DNA of 8,582 bases from JBAYVY01 sp041674345 (GTDB lineage Bacteria; Planctomycetota; Phycisphaerae; Phycisphaerales; Zrk34), in contig JBAYVY010000148.1 in NCBI GenBank assembly GCA_041674345.1, forward strand, positions 1 through 8,582, written 5' to 3'. The notes beneath the pieces were generated by a model that was not told the DNA's origin, ran no database searches, and saw only the letters and a program-made list of their open reading frames with translations. The position numbers and the translations under genes are program-made. Shown here piece after piece: positions 1-5,907 of this stretch; position 1 is the first letter of the stretch; every line of letters starts with the position of its first letter.

Positions 1-912
1 CTGCCCCGTGTCGGGCCGAATGATCCGCTGGTCGGCCGCATGGCGCTGGAAAGTTTCCGCGCCAAGGGGTTCAAGCACGCGGCCTATTGCGGATCGGTCA
101 TGGGGATTTCCTCCCTGATGCGCAGAGACGCCTTCCTCCAGGCCGCCGAACATTGCGGTATGGACTGTTTCGCCTTCGAGGAAAACGTTTTCGAGGGCAT
201 GGAGCGATACCCCGACATGACTGAACATCTGCGCCAATGGCTGACGGAGTTGCCCAAGCCGATCGGCCTGCTGGTGTTCTGCGACAGCATCGCCATGACG
301 GTGCTGCATTTCTGCCGCTCGCTGCACATCAATGTGCCCGAAGAGATCGCCGTGCTCGGCGTGGACAACGACGCCCTGCTGTGCAACTTCACCAGTCCGC
401 GATTGTCCAGCATCGACCACGGCGCTCATCGCATCGGTTACGAAGCCGCCGCGCTGCTCGACGATCTGATGCACGGCAAATCGCCGCCCGACCAGCCCGT
501 CCTCGTGGACCCGGTCGGCGTGGTCGAACGACAGACCACCGATACGATGGCCGTCGATCACCCCGATCTGGTCGCCGCGCTGACCTTCATTCGTCGCAAC
601 GCGATGGACGGCATTCACGTCCGCGATGTGTTGGAGGAGGTGCCGCTGTCCCGCCGCATGTTGGAACTCGGCTTCAAACGCGCGCTCGGACGCACCGTCC
701 ATCAGGAAATCCTGCGCGTCCGCATCGAGGCCGCCAAGCACCTGCTGACCAACACCCATATGATGCTCCCCGACATCGCCCAACATTGCGGCTTCGGCGG
801 CGACTCGCAGTTCAGCAGGGTCTTCAAGCGGCTGACCGGCGTCTCGCCCAGCCGGTTCCGCCGAAAGTTCCAGGTCGGAACCGGCGACCCCGACCCCATC
901 CGCACGGAATAA
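1..912 (+). CDS. XylR-like transcriptional regulator: LacI-type sensor plus AraC-type DNA-binding domain (5' partial)
   Basis: The reading frame is open from the first base, so the start lies outside the window; the ATG at 40 is internal. The 303 visible residues hold the second half of a periplasmic-binding-like sensor (segments such as LLVFCDSIAM and IAVLGVDND, typical of the LacI/XylR ligand domain). From about residue 190 to 293 follows an AraC-type domain with two helix-turn-helices, ending in the diagnostic PDIAQHCGFGGDSQFSRVFKR and a following TGVSPSRFRRKF. E. coli XylR has this order and about 390 residues, so roughly 90 are missing. Known members bind a sugar through the sensor domain and activate sugar catabolism genes; planctomycetes carry many copies with unknown ligands. 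The target cannot be told here, because the gene downstream belongs to an unrelated island. Family call is confident; the xylose ligand is not claimed. Confidence 0.9.
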   Translation: MPRVGPNDPLVGRMALESFRAKGFKHAAYCGSVMGISSLMRRDAFLQAAEHCGMDCFAFEENVFEGMERYPDMTEHLRQWLTELPKPIGLLVFCDSIAMTVLHFCRSLHINVPEEIAVLGVDNDALLCNFTSPRLSSIDHGAHRIGYEAAALLDDLMHGKSPPDQPVLVDPVGVVERQTTDTMAVDHPDLVAALTFIRRNAMDGIHVRDVLEEVPLSRRMLELGFKRALGRTVHQEILRVRIEAAKHLLTNTHMMLPDIAQHCGFGGDSQFSRVFKRLTGVSPSRFRRKFQVGTGDPDPIRTE

Positions 913-1339
913 ATCGGCACGCGCACGCGCGCTCAGCGTCGGCCATCCGATCGCGCTCCGCGTCATCAATGAAAACCGCGTTCGCCGCCGGATTTTCGGG
1001 ATTTGACTTCCGGGGGTCGCGCATCAAACTGTCGCCGACACTTCTGTGCGATTTTTTGGGCGATTTCGATCCGGTTTTTCAGCCCGCCACGCCGGTTCGC
1101 GCTTCGACTTTGCGTAATTTGGATGTGATTTCGACCCGATCGCGTTTTTTCATCGGCGAACAGCGAAGCTCCCGGGCGCACCGCCGCGTCGCAAAAAATC
1201 GCAACGTTTTCCGCCGGAGTTGTTTACGAAAAAAACCCCGCGCACAACCTGTCGCATTTTGCGAGCCGCCTCCCCGCCCGTTTGCCCCGAAATGCCCCGA
1301 CGTTAGGGTAGAAAAGCCATCATGGCCGGCGAAAGCGAT
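913..1339. other. Gene-free stretch between two convergent gene ends
   Basis: About 430 bases lie between the stop of the XylR-like gene and the stop of the methyltransferase remnant on the other strand. Apart from the terminator-like hairpin there are repeated A/T tracts in GC-rich surroundings (around 1052, 1075, 1145, 1193 and 1229), a GC-alternating stretch at about 918-932, and a small hairpin TCGCA-TTT-TGCGA at 1252-1264. The open frames that cross it are low-complexity, arginine-rich shadows. No convincing gene, RNA or promoter is seen. Confidence 0.5.
1017..1057 (+). terminator. Possible rho-independent terminator after the XylR-like gene
   Basis: An outer stem TCGCGCA (1017-1023) pairs with TGTGCGA (1045-1051, one G-T wobble) and encloses a second small hairpin TGTC-GCC-GACA (1030-1040). 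Six T residues follow directly at 1052-1057. It lies about 105 bases after the stop codon of the XylR-like gene. The loop of the outer stem is long, so the structure is plausible rather than certain. Confidence 0.4.
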
Positions 1340-1618
1340 TCACGATGCCGCCAGTCGGTCCATCACCGCCAGCGTGTGCTGCGCGATGGTCGGTTGACCG
1401 GCGATCAGCGGGCAGGGGTCGTGGATGCCGGTGAAGGTGGAAAGGATGTAGTCGGCATCATCGCGGTCGATGCCGTAGAGGATGAAGTAAGCCGCGTCGA
1501 GTTCCGCCATCAGTTGGATGCGATCAGCCGGGTCCCACTTGTGCAGGCGTCCACCGTATTCCTTCCTGAAACTGCCGGCCTTGAAATCGCACGCCTCGGC
1601 GAGCGGGAGCATACTTGT
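1340..1618 (-). pseudogene. C-terminal remnant of an Eco57I/type IIG-like DNA methyltransferase
   Basis: The last 90 or so codons of this frame encode KWDPADRIQLMAELDAAYF followed by ILYGIDRDDADYILSTF, ending MDRLAAS and a TGA stop at 1340-1342. This is the C-terminal signature of large Eco57I-like, type IIG or PglX-like adenine methyltransferases, where it reads roughly 'ELDAAyFhLYGisrdDvdYIldTF'. Those proteins are usually over 900 residues. Here the SAM-binding and NPPY motifs are absent: upstream on this strand the sequence is taken by the nuclease gene, whose stop codon (1620-1622) lies immediately before the remnant. The same frame stays open further upstream but there it only shadows the nuclease gene. 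An ATG at 1612-1610, seven bases after the nuclease stop, could allow translation of a 90-residue relic. Family recognition is by motif; that it is dead is inferred from the missing catalytic part. Confidence 0.62.
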
Positions 1619-1619
1619 T

Positions 1620-2273
1620 TTAGTCGTGTTTTTGCGGTACTTCGATGCACTTGCCGGAAATGCGTACTTGGGGTTTGAATTGCAGGAGTGTGTATTTCGC
1701 ATCTTCCGCACGTTCGGCGCTGAAATAGAGCGGGTATTGCAGAGTTCCGCAATTGTTGGTGATGATGTCGGTGTCTTTGCCGCGCGGTGGGTGGAGTTGA
1801 AAGTTTGCACTGTGTATCTCTCCGCTGCCCCGTTGGGCATACCACTTGGCGCATATCGCTCGGAACACAGCATCATGTTGGGGGCGCACGACCCAAATGC
1901 GGCATCGAGCGGTGCTTCTTATCGTCTCGTCCCACAGAACCAAATACAGATGTGGCATAGCATCCGGACTGGCGATCTTATTGGCGACGGTCGCCTTGGT
2001 GCCCGCTTTGATGACGCCATTGAAACGAGGCGTGTCGATCGCTTTCCACGTATTGGCACCTTTGACATCCGAACCGTCGGCCAAGTCGGCTCCTTTTTGG
2101 CGTTCAAGTCCTTTGATGCCGCATAATGTGCTGACAATGATCTGGGACCAGCCGCGTGTGTCCGTAGGGACCGGATGTCCGGTGGCTCTCGCGGCGGGTT
2201 CGGCGGCGTAGAAGGATTCGTAATGCAGGTCGAGCAAACGAAGAACGCTTTGAGTCATCTGGTCATGTTTCAT
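1620..2273 (-). CDS. Restriction endonuclease, MamI-like, of a C-controlled type II system
   Basis: This 217-residue protein is the likely nuclease. Residues 61-71 read GADLADGSDVK, a plausible PD-(D/E)xK-type centre (D63, D69, K71) with conserved-looking surroundings (GIKGLERQ before, NTWKAIDTPRFNG after) and a later CRIWVVRPQHDAVFRAICAKW. I recognise these blocks as resembling the MamI endonuclease family (type member cuts GATNNNNATC), but could not search to confirm. The start is the ATG at 2273-2271, inside the last codons of the controller gene with an 11-base overlap (ATGAAACATGA), so translation is probably coupled to it. The longer upstream frame merely shadows the controller and is not coding. 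The partner methyltransferase lies divergently beyond the controller. Role: cuts unmethylated foreign DNA. Its site in this organism is unknown; a bipartite palindrome would fit the methyltransferase type. Confidence 0.7.
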   Translation of the reverse strand: MKHDQMTQSVLRLLDLHYESFYAAEPAARATGHPVPTDTRGWSQIIVSTLCGIKGLERQKGADLADGSDVKGANTWKAIDTPRFNGVIKAGTKATVANKIASPDAMPHLYLVLWDETIRSTARCRIWVVRPQHDAVFRAICAKWYAQRGSGEIHSANFQLHPPRGKDTDIITNNCGTLQYPLYFSAERAEDAKYTLLQFKPQVRISGKCIEVPQKHD

Positions 2274-2490
2274 TTTGCTCACACTGCCGGATGAGGGTGG
2301 AAAGTTTTTCACCGAGCGCGTTCGCCAATTTTTGCATGGTGTCAATGGATGGAACCACCACCCCGCGTTCGATTTCACCGAGATAGGTGCGGTTAAGGTT
2401 CGCCAATTCCGCCAGTGCTTCTTGGGAAAGACCCCGCCGCTCACGATTGGATCGCGTCACCCGGCCGAATTTGACGGCTATAGCAGACAT
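2263..2490 (-). CDS. Xre-family controller (C protein) of the restriction-modification system
   Basis: This 75-residue protein is one compact helix-turn-helix domain. The HTH core LSQEALAELANLNRTYLGEI spans residues 21-40 and is followed by ERGVVVPSIDTMQKLANALG, the usual Xre/Cro layout. Size, position in front of the nuclease gene and overlap with it match C proteins of type II systems, which dimerise and time nuclease expression by binding operators next to their own promoter. I chose the ATG at 2490-2488 because the homology starts there; an ATG at 2526 would add 12 residues with no family resemblance. No good Shine-Dalgarno sequence precedes the ATG, which is common for C genes with very short leaders. 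Confidence in the HTH class is high, in the controller role good. Confidence 0.85.
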   Translation of the reverse strand: MSAIAVKFGRVTRSNRERRGLSQEALAELANLNRTYLGEIERGVVVPSIDTMQKLANALGEKLSTLIRQCEQNET

Positions 2491-2541
2491 GCTTCCAGTG
2501 TCTTGACAATTGAGGGAAATATCCACATGCTATAGCCATCA
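2472..2541. promoter_or_regulatory. Paired palindromes in the divergent control region: candidate C-protein operators
   Basis: The 8-bp palindrome GCTATAGC occurs at 2477-2484 and 2529-2536. Each lies in a longer arm: TGACGGCTATAGCA at 2472-2485 and TGCTATAGCCATCA at 2528-2541 are inverted copies with 13 of 14 positions matching. The palindrome centres are 52 bp apart, close to five helical turns. The left copy covers the first codons of the controller gene; the right one sits between the two divergent starts. The TATAG core resembles known C-box operators of the Esp1396I type. Binding by the controller is inferred. Confidence 0.5.
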
Positions 2542-2544
2542 CAA
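2516..2544 (-). promoter_or_regulatory. Possible promoter of the controller-nuclease operon
   Basis: Reading the minus strand, TTGTGA (2544-2539) and TATTTC (2521-2516) are 17 bases apart, a weak sigma70-like pair (4/6 and 3/6 matches). Transcription would start about 20 bases before the controller ATG. The right GCTATAGC palindrome falls in the spacer, where a bound controller would interfere. Both boxes are weak. Confidence 0.25.
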
Positions 2545-2566
2545 TCGATACGAATCGAAATGGGAG
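2528..2566 (+). promoter_or_regulatory. Possible extended -10 promoter and ribosome binding site of the methyltransferase gene
   Basis: TGCTATAGC (2528-2536) reads as an extended -10 element (TG, one base, then TATAGC) and overlaps the right operator candidate. A perfect TTGACA at 2503-2508 is 22 bases from that hexamer, too far for a normal pair; with 17-base spacing it would face only the poor CATGCT. The ribosome binding site GGGAG at 2562-2566 is nine bases before the ATG at 2576, which supports that start over an upstream ATG at 2510. Confidence 0.35.
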
Positions 2567-2575
2567 TATGACTAC

Positions 2576-4597
2576 ATGGCAAACTTATTTACACCAGCCG
2601 ATCCGCTTCAAGAGGGTTATGGCCGAATCTATGAGGCGTTGTCTGAACTGCGGGAGGGATTTCACCGATCAGGTCGTCTGGACGATTCCAATGCCAAACT
2701 CGATGAAGTATCCAAACTGTTCGCCGCGTACCTTGCGTTCAAGAACGGGCAATTGTCGTCATTTCCCGCGCCTCGGTCGAGTTCGTTGATCGGCGAACTA
2801 CAGGCGGCATTCGCGGCGACGATTCAACTGCCCCAATACCAGTTGCCCGATGGTCATTCCATTTTCGGCGCGGCTCCGGCGTTGGCGATTCGATCCGGTG
2901 ACGAAGCGTTGGCGACCGATCTGGTTCGGCTGGTACGTCGTTGCATCGACCAGGCATTCACATTGCGAACGGAAGACCAGCCCTTTGATATTCTCAACGA
3001 AGCTTTCGGGCATTTCGTGCGGGACAACTTCCGCAGCAATGTGGAAGATGCGCAGTATATGACGCCGCCCGAAGTGGTGGATTTCATGGCGGACATGGTG
3101 TTGCGGGATATGGCTGCGGAAAACACCGCGGATCGCAACGGCGAAAAACATTGGACGGTCCTGGACCCGTGCTGTGGCGTAGGGTCGTTCCTGGCGGCGA
3201 TCTATCATCGCGCGAGAAACAGTGATTGGCTCAATCCCAATCGCCTGCGGCTGTTCGGTCAGGACAAGGTGGAACGAATGGTGCGTTTGTCCACCATCAA
3301 CCTCGAATTGTTTGATGTGGAAACGCATCGCATTACAGTGGGCAACTCGCTGGAGCGTGGCTCACCCATTGACGCGTTGAATGGCACGGTGGACCTGATT
3401 CTCACCAATCCGCCTTTTGGCGCAAGATTTGACGCGAGATATGTGGCCTCGAAGTGCGGCGACAATACGCCGTTTTTCACTTCACTTCGCAAGACAACGG
3501 CGGCCATCGATTCGGAATTGCTTTTCGTGGATCGAGACTTGCAATTGCTGCGTGAAGGCGGGCGATTGTTGATCGTCGTGCCTGACGGAGTGGTTTCGGC
3601 CAAGGGCATGGCCTCCATGCTGCGGCAATACCTGATGGGTGTGGCGACGCTGCGCGCCGTGATTGAATTGCCGTCCACAACCTTCGCGCAAGCCGGAACA
3701 CGAACAAAGACAGCGGTGGTCTATCTTCAGAAAGGTTTCGCCGCGAAACCCGTGCCGGTGTTCATGGGCGTGTCCAAAGATTTGGGATTTCAGGTCTCAT
3801 CGCGCAAGGGAGTTCAGATCAAAGTGCCTGAGGGAAACAACGACCTGCCCGCCATTCTGGCCAGTTACGGCGAACGGCGCAAAATCCACAAAAACGGAAC
3901 CGCCCATGTATTGCGGGCCAATCCATCTTGCGTGTTGGCTCCGATATCCGGGATATTGGGCAGTTGGACGCCGAATCACTTCAGCGCGGATCGGTTCCAA
4001 AGCGTCCAGGCACTTGGCCGAAACACGGAGTTTCATATGATTCCGCTGGGCGACCTTGTGGAGTTCTGTTCGGACAAGCGCAAAACGGAGTTGTGGCAGG
4101 AGGGCTGGGCGTTTATTTCCGTACTTCACATTCTCGGAGAGGGTTTCGTGGATGTGGGCGGGGCATTGAACTATGCTCCCAAGACGCCGGGTGTGCCGAC
4201 ATATCCAGGCGAGTTATTGATGTCCAAGATCAATCCCCGCATTCCTCGCGCGTGCATTACGCCGGACTGGAACGTCAAGACCTTGTGTTCATCGGAATTT
4301 GAAGTGATGAAAGTAAAAGCGCCGCTTGATGCTTACACGTTGGCGTATCTCTTACAGGCCGATGCGGTGCAGACCCAGATTCGCAGCTTGACATCAGGAA
4401 CGTCCGCGTCTCACAACCGCATTCGCACCGCCGAACTCGGCCAAGTCATGGTTCCCATTGCCAAACCGGGCACGAAAAAAGCCAAGTTAATCAGCAGGCA
4501 AGTCGATGCCTACAGGTCGGCGTTGGAATCCCTCACGCAGAATACGATGATTCTTGCGAAAATTAGGACGCGTGATACAGAGGTGTTTGCCGCATGA
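2576..4597 (+). CDS. N6-adenine DNA methyltransferase fused to a type I-like specificity (TRD) domain
   Basis: This 673-residue protein protects host DNA by methylating adenine in the target site, using SAM. The N-terminal part is HsdM-like: an alpha-helical region, QYMTPPEVVDFM at 160-171, SAM-binding motif I DPCCGVGSF at 197-205, and catalytic motif IV NPPF at 278-281. From about 487 on, a specificity-subunit-like domain follows: IPLGDLVEF, GELLMSKINPR around 546-556, SSEFEVMKV, SGTSASHNRIRTAEL and VMVPIAKP, then a helical end. The fusion carries one target recognition domain, so a dimer would read two identical half-sites, which fits a bipartite palindromic target. Start chosen for its GGGAG site. 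It is divergent to the controller-nuclease genes and ends 21 bases from the convergent LacI gene. Motif I has Cys-Cys where Ala-Cys is common. Wording of bases is less GC-rich than its neighbours, in line with transfer. Confidence 0.88.
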   Translation: MANLFTPADPLQEGYGRIYEALSELREGFHRSGRLDDSNAKLDEVSKLFAAYLAFKNGQLSSFPAPRSSSLIGELQAAFAATIQLPQYQLPDGHSIFGAAPALAIRSGDEALATDLVRLVRRCIDQAFTLRTEDQPFDILNEAFGHFVRDNFRSNVEDAQYMTPPEVVDFMADMVLRDMAAENTADRNGEKHWTVLDPCCGVGSFLAAIYHRARNSDWLNPNRLRLFGQDKVERMVRLSTINLELFDVETHRITVGNSLERGSPIDALNGTVDLILTNPPFGARFDARYVASKCGDNTPFFTSLRKTTAAIDSELLFVDRDLQLLREGGRLLIVVPDGVVSAKGMASMLRQYLMGVATLRAVIELPSTTFAQAGTRTKTAVVYLQKGFAAKPVPVFMGVSKDLGFQVSSRKGVQIKVPEGNNDLPAILASYGERRKIHKNGTAHVLRANPSCVLAPISGILGSWTPNHFSADRFQSVQALGRNTEFHMIPLGDLVEFCSDKRKTELWQEGWAFISVLHILGEGFVDVGGALNYAPKTPGVPTYPGELLMSKINPRIPRACITPDWNVKTLCSSEFEVMKVKAPLDAYTLAYLLQADAVQTQIRSLTSGTSASHNRIRTAELGQVMVPIAKPGTKKAKLISRQVDAYRSALESLTQNTMILAKIRTRDTEVFAA

Positions 4598-4618
4598 TCG
4601 GTGGTCACGTCACTCGCG

Positions 4619-5701
4619 TCAGGTTTTCGCCGGGGCGGTGGTGGCGCGATGGATGAGCAGGGGCGCGACGGTTTCGATGTGATGGTTGAGGGTTTGTCGT
4701 TGTTCGGCGGTGGCTTCGATCAGTTGGGCGGCGAGTGAGCCGGCACGTCGGCCCATTTCGTAGAACTGGTGGTCGATGGTGGTCAGGGCGGGGACGCAGA
4801 ATTGGCCGATCAGGTTGTCGAAGCCGACGACGGAAACATCGGTGGGGACGCGCAGGCCGGCGGCGGCGAGGGCGGCGCATGCGGCGACGGCCCACTGATC
4901 GTTGTAGGCGACGATGGCGGTCCAGTTGCGATCCGGCTCGGCGAGCTTGGCGGTCATCGCGGCGCGTGCGAGGTCGATGAGTTTGTCGGATTCGGAGAAT
5001 CGGCCGAGTGGTTCGACATTCGCCAGACAGGTCGCGCCCTGGAGGCCTGTTTCCCACGCGGTCTGGATGAACAGGCGTTGGCGTTGTGAGATGCCGCTGT
5101 CGGGGTCGGATTGGGGGCCGAACCACAGGGCGCGGCGGTGTCCGAGGCAAGCGAGGTGATCGACGATCAATCGCATGGCGGCGGGGAGATCGAACCAGAC
5201 GTTGGGGCGGTTGATTTTGCCGTCGTAGTTGATGAGGACCAGGGGCAGTTGGGGGTCGGCCTCGAACAGATGAGCGGCGCTGACGACGAACTTGCTGGCG
5301 GGGATGACCAGGGCGTCGAGGCGATGTTCCATGAGGTATTGGGTTCCGCGTTGGAGGGCGGACAGGCCCCTGCCGGGGTGGACGCTCATGAGGGCGGAGC
5401 CGGCTTCCTGGGTGGTGTATTCGACGCCTCGCCGGAGGGCGTCGAAATACATATTGCCTGAGCCGACGCCCGCGTGGGGGTCGAGCGTGACTTCCGACGC
5501 GAAACCAGTTGCATTGGCGCGGCCGGTTGCGACGGCGCGCATATGGTAGTTGACGCGGTAGCCCAGGGTGCTGGCGGCCTCGCGGACGCGCCGGCCGGCA
5601 TCGACGCTGACGGGCGGACGTGAGGCGGATGTGCCGAGCACCCGGCTGGCGGTCGCGGGGCTAACACCTGCCAGTTCAGCTACTTGTCGGATATTCGCCA
5701 T
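4619..5701 (-). CDS. LacI-family transcriptional regulator
   Basis: This 360-residue protein begins MANIRQVAELAGVSPATASR, the classic LacI helix-turn-helix, with VREAASTLGYRVNYHMRAV as helix 3 and hinge. The hinge lacks the usual proline-asparagine wording. Residues about 65-355 form a periplasmic-binding-like ligand domain (FDALRRGVEY, DALVIPASKF, GHRRALWFGP, AIVAYNDQWAVAAC, VSVVGFDN, LTTIDH). Such proteins repress or activate sugar-related genes on binding a small ligand. The start at 5701 is chosen because the domain starts there; an in-frame ATG at 5842 would add 47 residues with no family resemblance across the control region. It faces the PEP-CTERM gene across about 200 bases with operator-like palindromes, so that gene is the likeliest target, together with itself. 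Ligand unknown. Confidence 0.93.
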   Translation of the reverse strand: MANIRQVAELAGVSPATASRVLGTSASRPPVSVDAGRRVREAASTLGYRVNYHMRAVATGRANATGFASEVTLDPHAGVGSGNMYFDALRRGVEYTTQEAGSALMSVHPGRGLSALQRGTQYLMEHRLDALVIPASKFVVSAAHLFEADPQLPLVLINYDGKINRPNVWFDLPAAMRLIVDHLACLGHRRALWFGPQSDPDSGISQRQRLFIQTAWETGLQGATCLANVEPLGRFSESDKLIDLARAAMTAKLAEPDRNWTAIVAYNDQWAVAACAALAAAGLRVPTDVSVVGFDNLIGQFCVPALTTIDHQFYEMGRRAGSLAAQLIEATAEQRQTLNHHIETVAPLLIHRATTAPAKT

Positions 5702-5739
5702 GACGCTCTCATCGGGGTTGCTTGCCTGCGGATGCCAAG

Positions 5740-5769
5740 ATGATACACCCGATGGATCGGGGATTCCAA
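5740..5769 (-). promoter_or_regulatory. Candidate promoter of the LacI-type gene with a palindrome in its spacer
   Basis: On the minus strand TTGGAA (5769-5764) and TATCAT (5745-5740, 5/6 match to TATAAT) are 18 bases apart, about 40 bases before the start codon. Between them CCCGAT-CC-ATCGGG (plus-strand positions 5748-5761) forms a 6-bp inverted repeat, a candidate autoregulatory site. Confidence 0.45.
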
Positions 5770-5777
5770 TTTTTTTA

Positions 5778-5826
5778 TCAAAATGCCCCGAATTATTTTG
5801 ACAGGGGGGCGATAACGTGATACTGT
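5778..5826 (+). promoter_or_regulatory. Candidate promoter of the PEP-CTERM gene
   Basis: A perfect -35 TTGACA at 5798-5803 is followed after 17 bases by TACTGT at 5821-5826 (3/6), or after 15 bases by GATACT at 5819-5824 (4/6). An inverted repeat TCAAAAT (5778-5784) / ATTTTGA (5795-5801) overlaps the -35. A run of six G (5804-5809) lies in the spacer. Confidence 0.5.
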
Positions 5827-5841
5827 TTTCATCGTGTTGCA

Positions 5842-5851
5842 AAACGCGTTT
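5842..5851. promoter_or_regulatory. Candidate LacI-type operator AAACGCGTTT
   Basis: AAACGCGTTT is a perfect 10-bp palindrome with the central CG typical of LacI/PurR-family operators. It lies roughly 10-20 bases downstream of the expected transcription start of the PEP-CTERM gene, a normal place for repression, and is flanked by TTGC and GCG. That the adjacent LacI protein binds here is inference from position and shape. Confidence 0.45.
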
Positions 5852-5907
5852 GCGTCAAGCTACGTCGCGTTCCGGATGCAAGGGTCTGTTTACGAAGGAG
5901 AAATAGA

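Noticed and set aside
1192..1264. Minus-strand terminator with the T7 run (plus-strand A7 near 1229-1235) behind the methyltransferase remnant
   Set aside because: The T run on that strand follows GCGCGGGG, but no matching C-rich arm lies close enough upstream to make a stem.
237..1397. 386-codon plus-strand frame overlapping the XylR-like gene
   Set aside because: The translation is arginine/alanine-rich low-complexity sequence in the wrong frame of a secure gene; typical shadow in GC-rich DNA.
1322..1678. Open frame of 118 codons on the plus strand, preceded by an ATG in a tidy position
   Set aside because: It is antisense to the methyltransferase remnant, whose minus-strand translation gives a recognisable family signature; no ribosome binding site and no recognisable domain.
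2503..2508. TTGACA as the -35 of the methyltransferase promoter
   Set aside because: At the normal 17-base spacing it faces only CATGCT; the better TATAGC is 22 bases away. Kept only as a note with the extended -10 alternative.
4605..5150. 181-codon minus-strand frame inside the LacI gene
   Set aside because: Arginine/proline-rich shadow frame of the confidently identified LacI-family gene.
1290..5791. Shared 11-mer AAATGCCCCGA at 1290-1300 and 5781-5791, both in intergenic DNA
   Set aside because: Several 11-base matches are expected by chance in a window of this size, and the flanks do not match.
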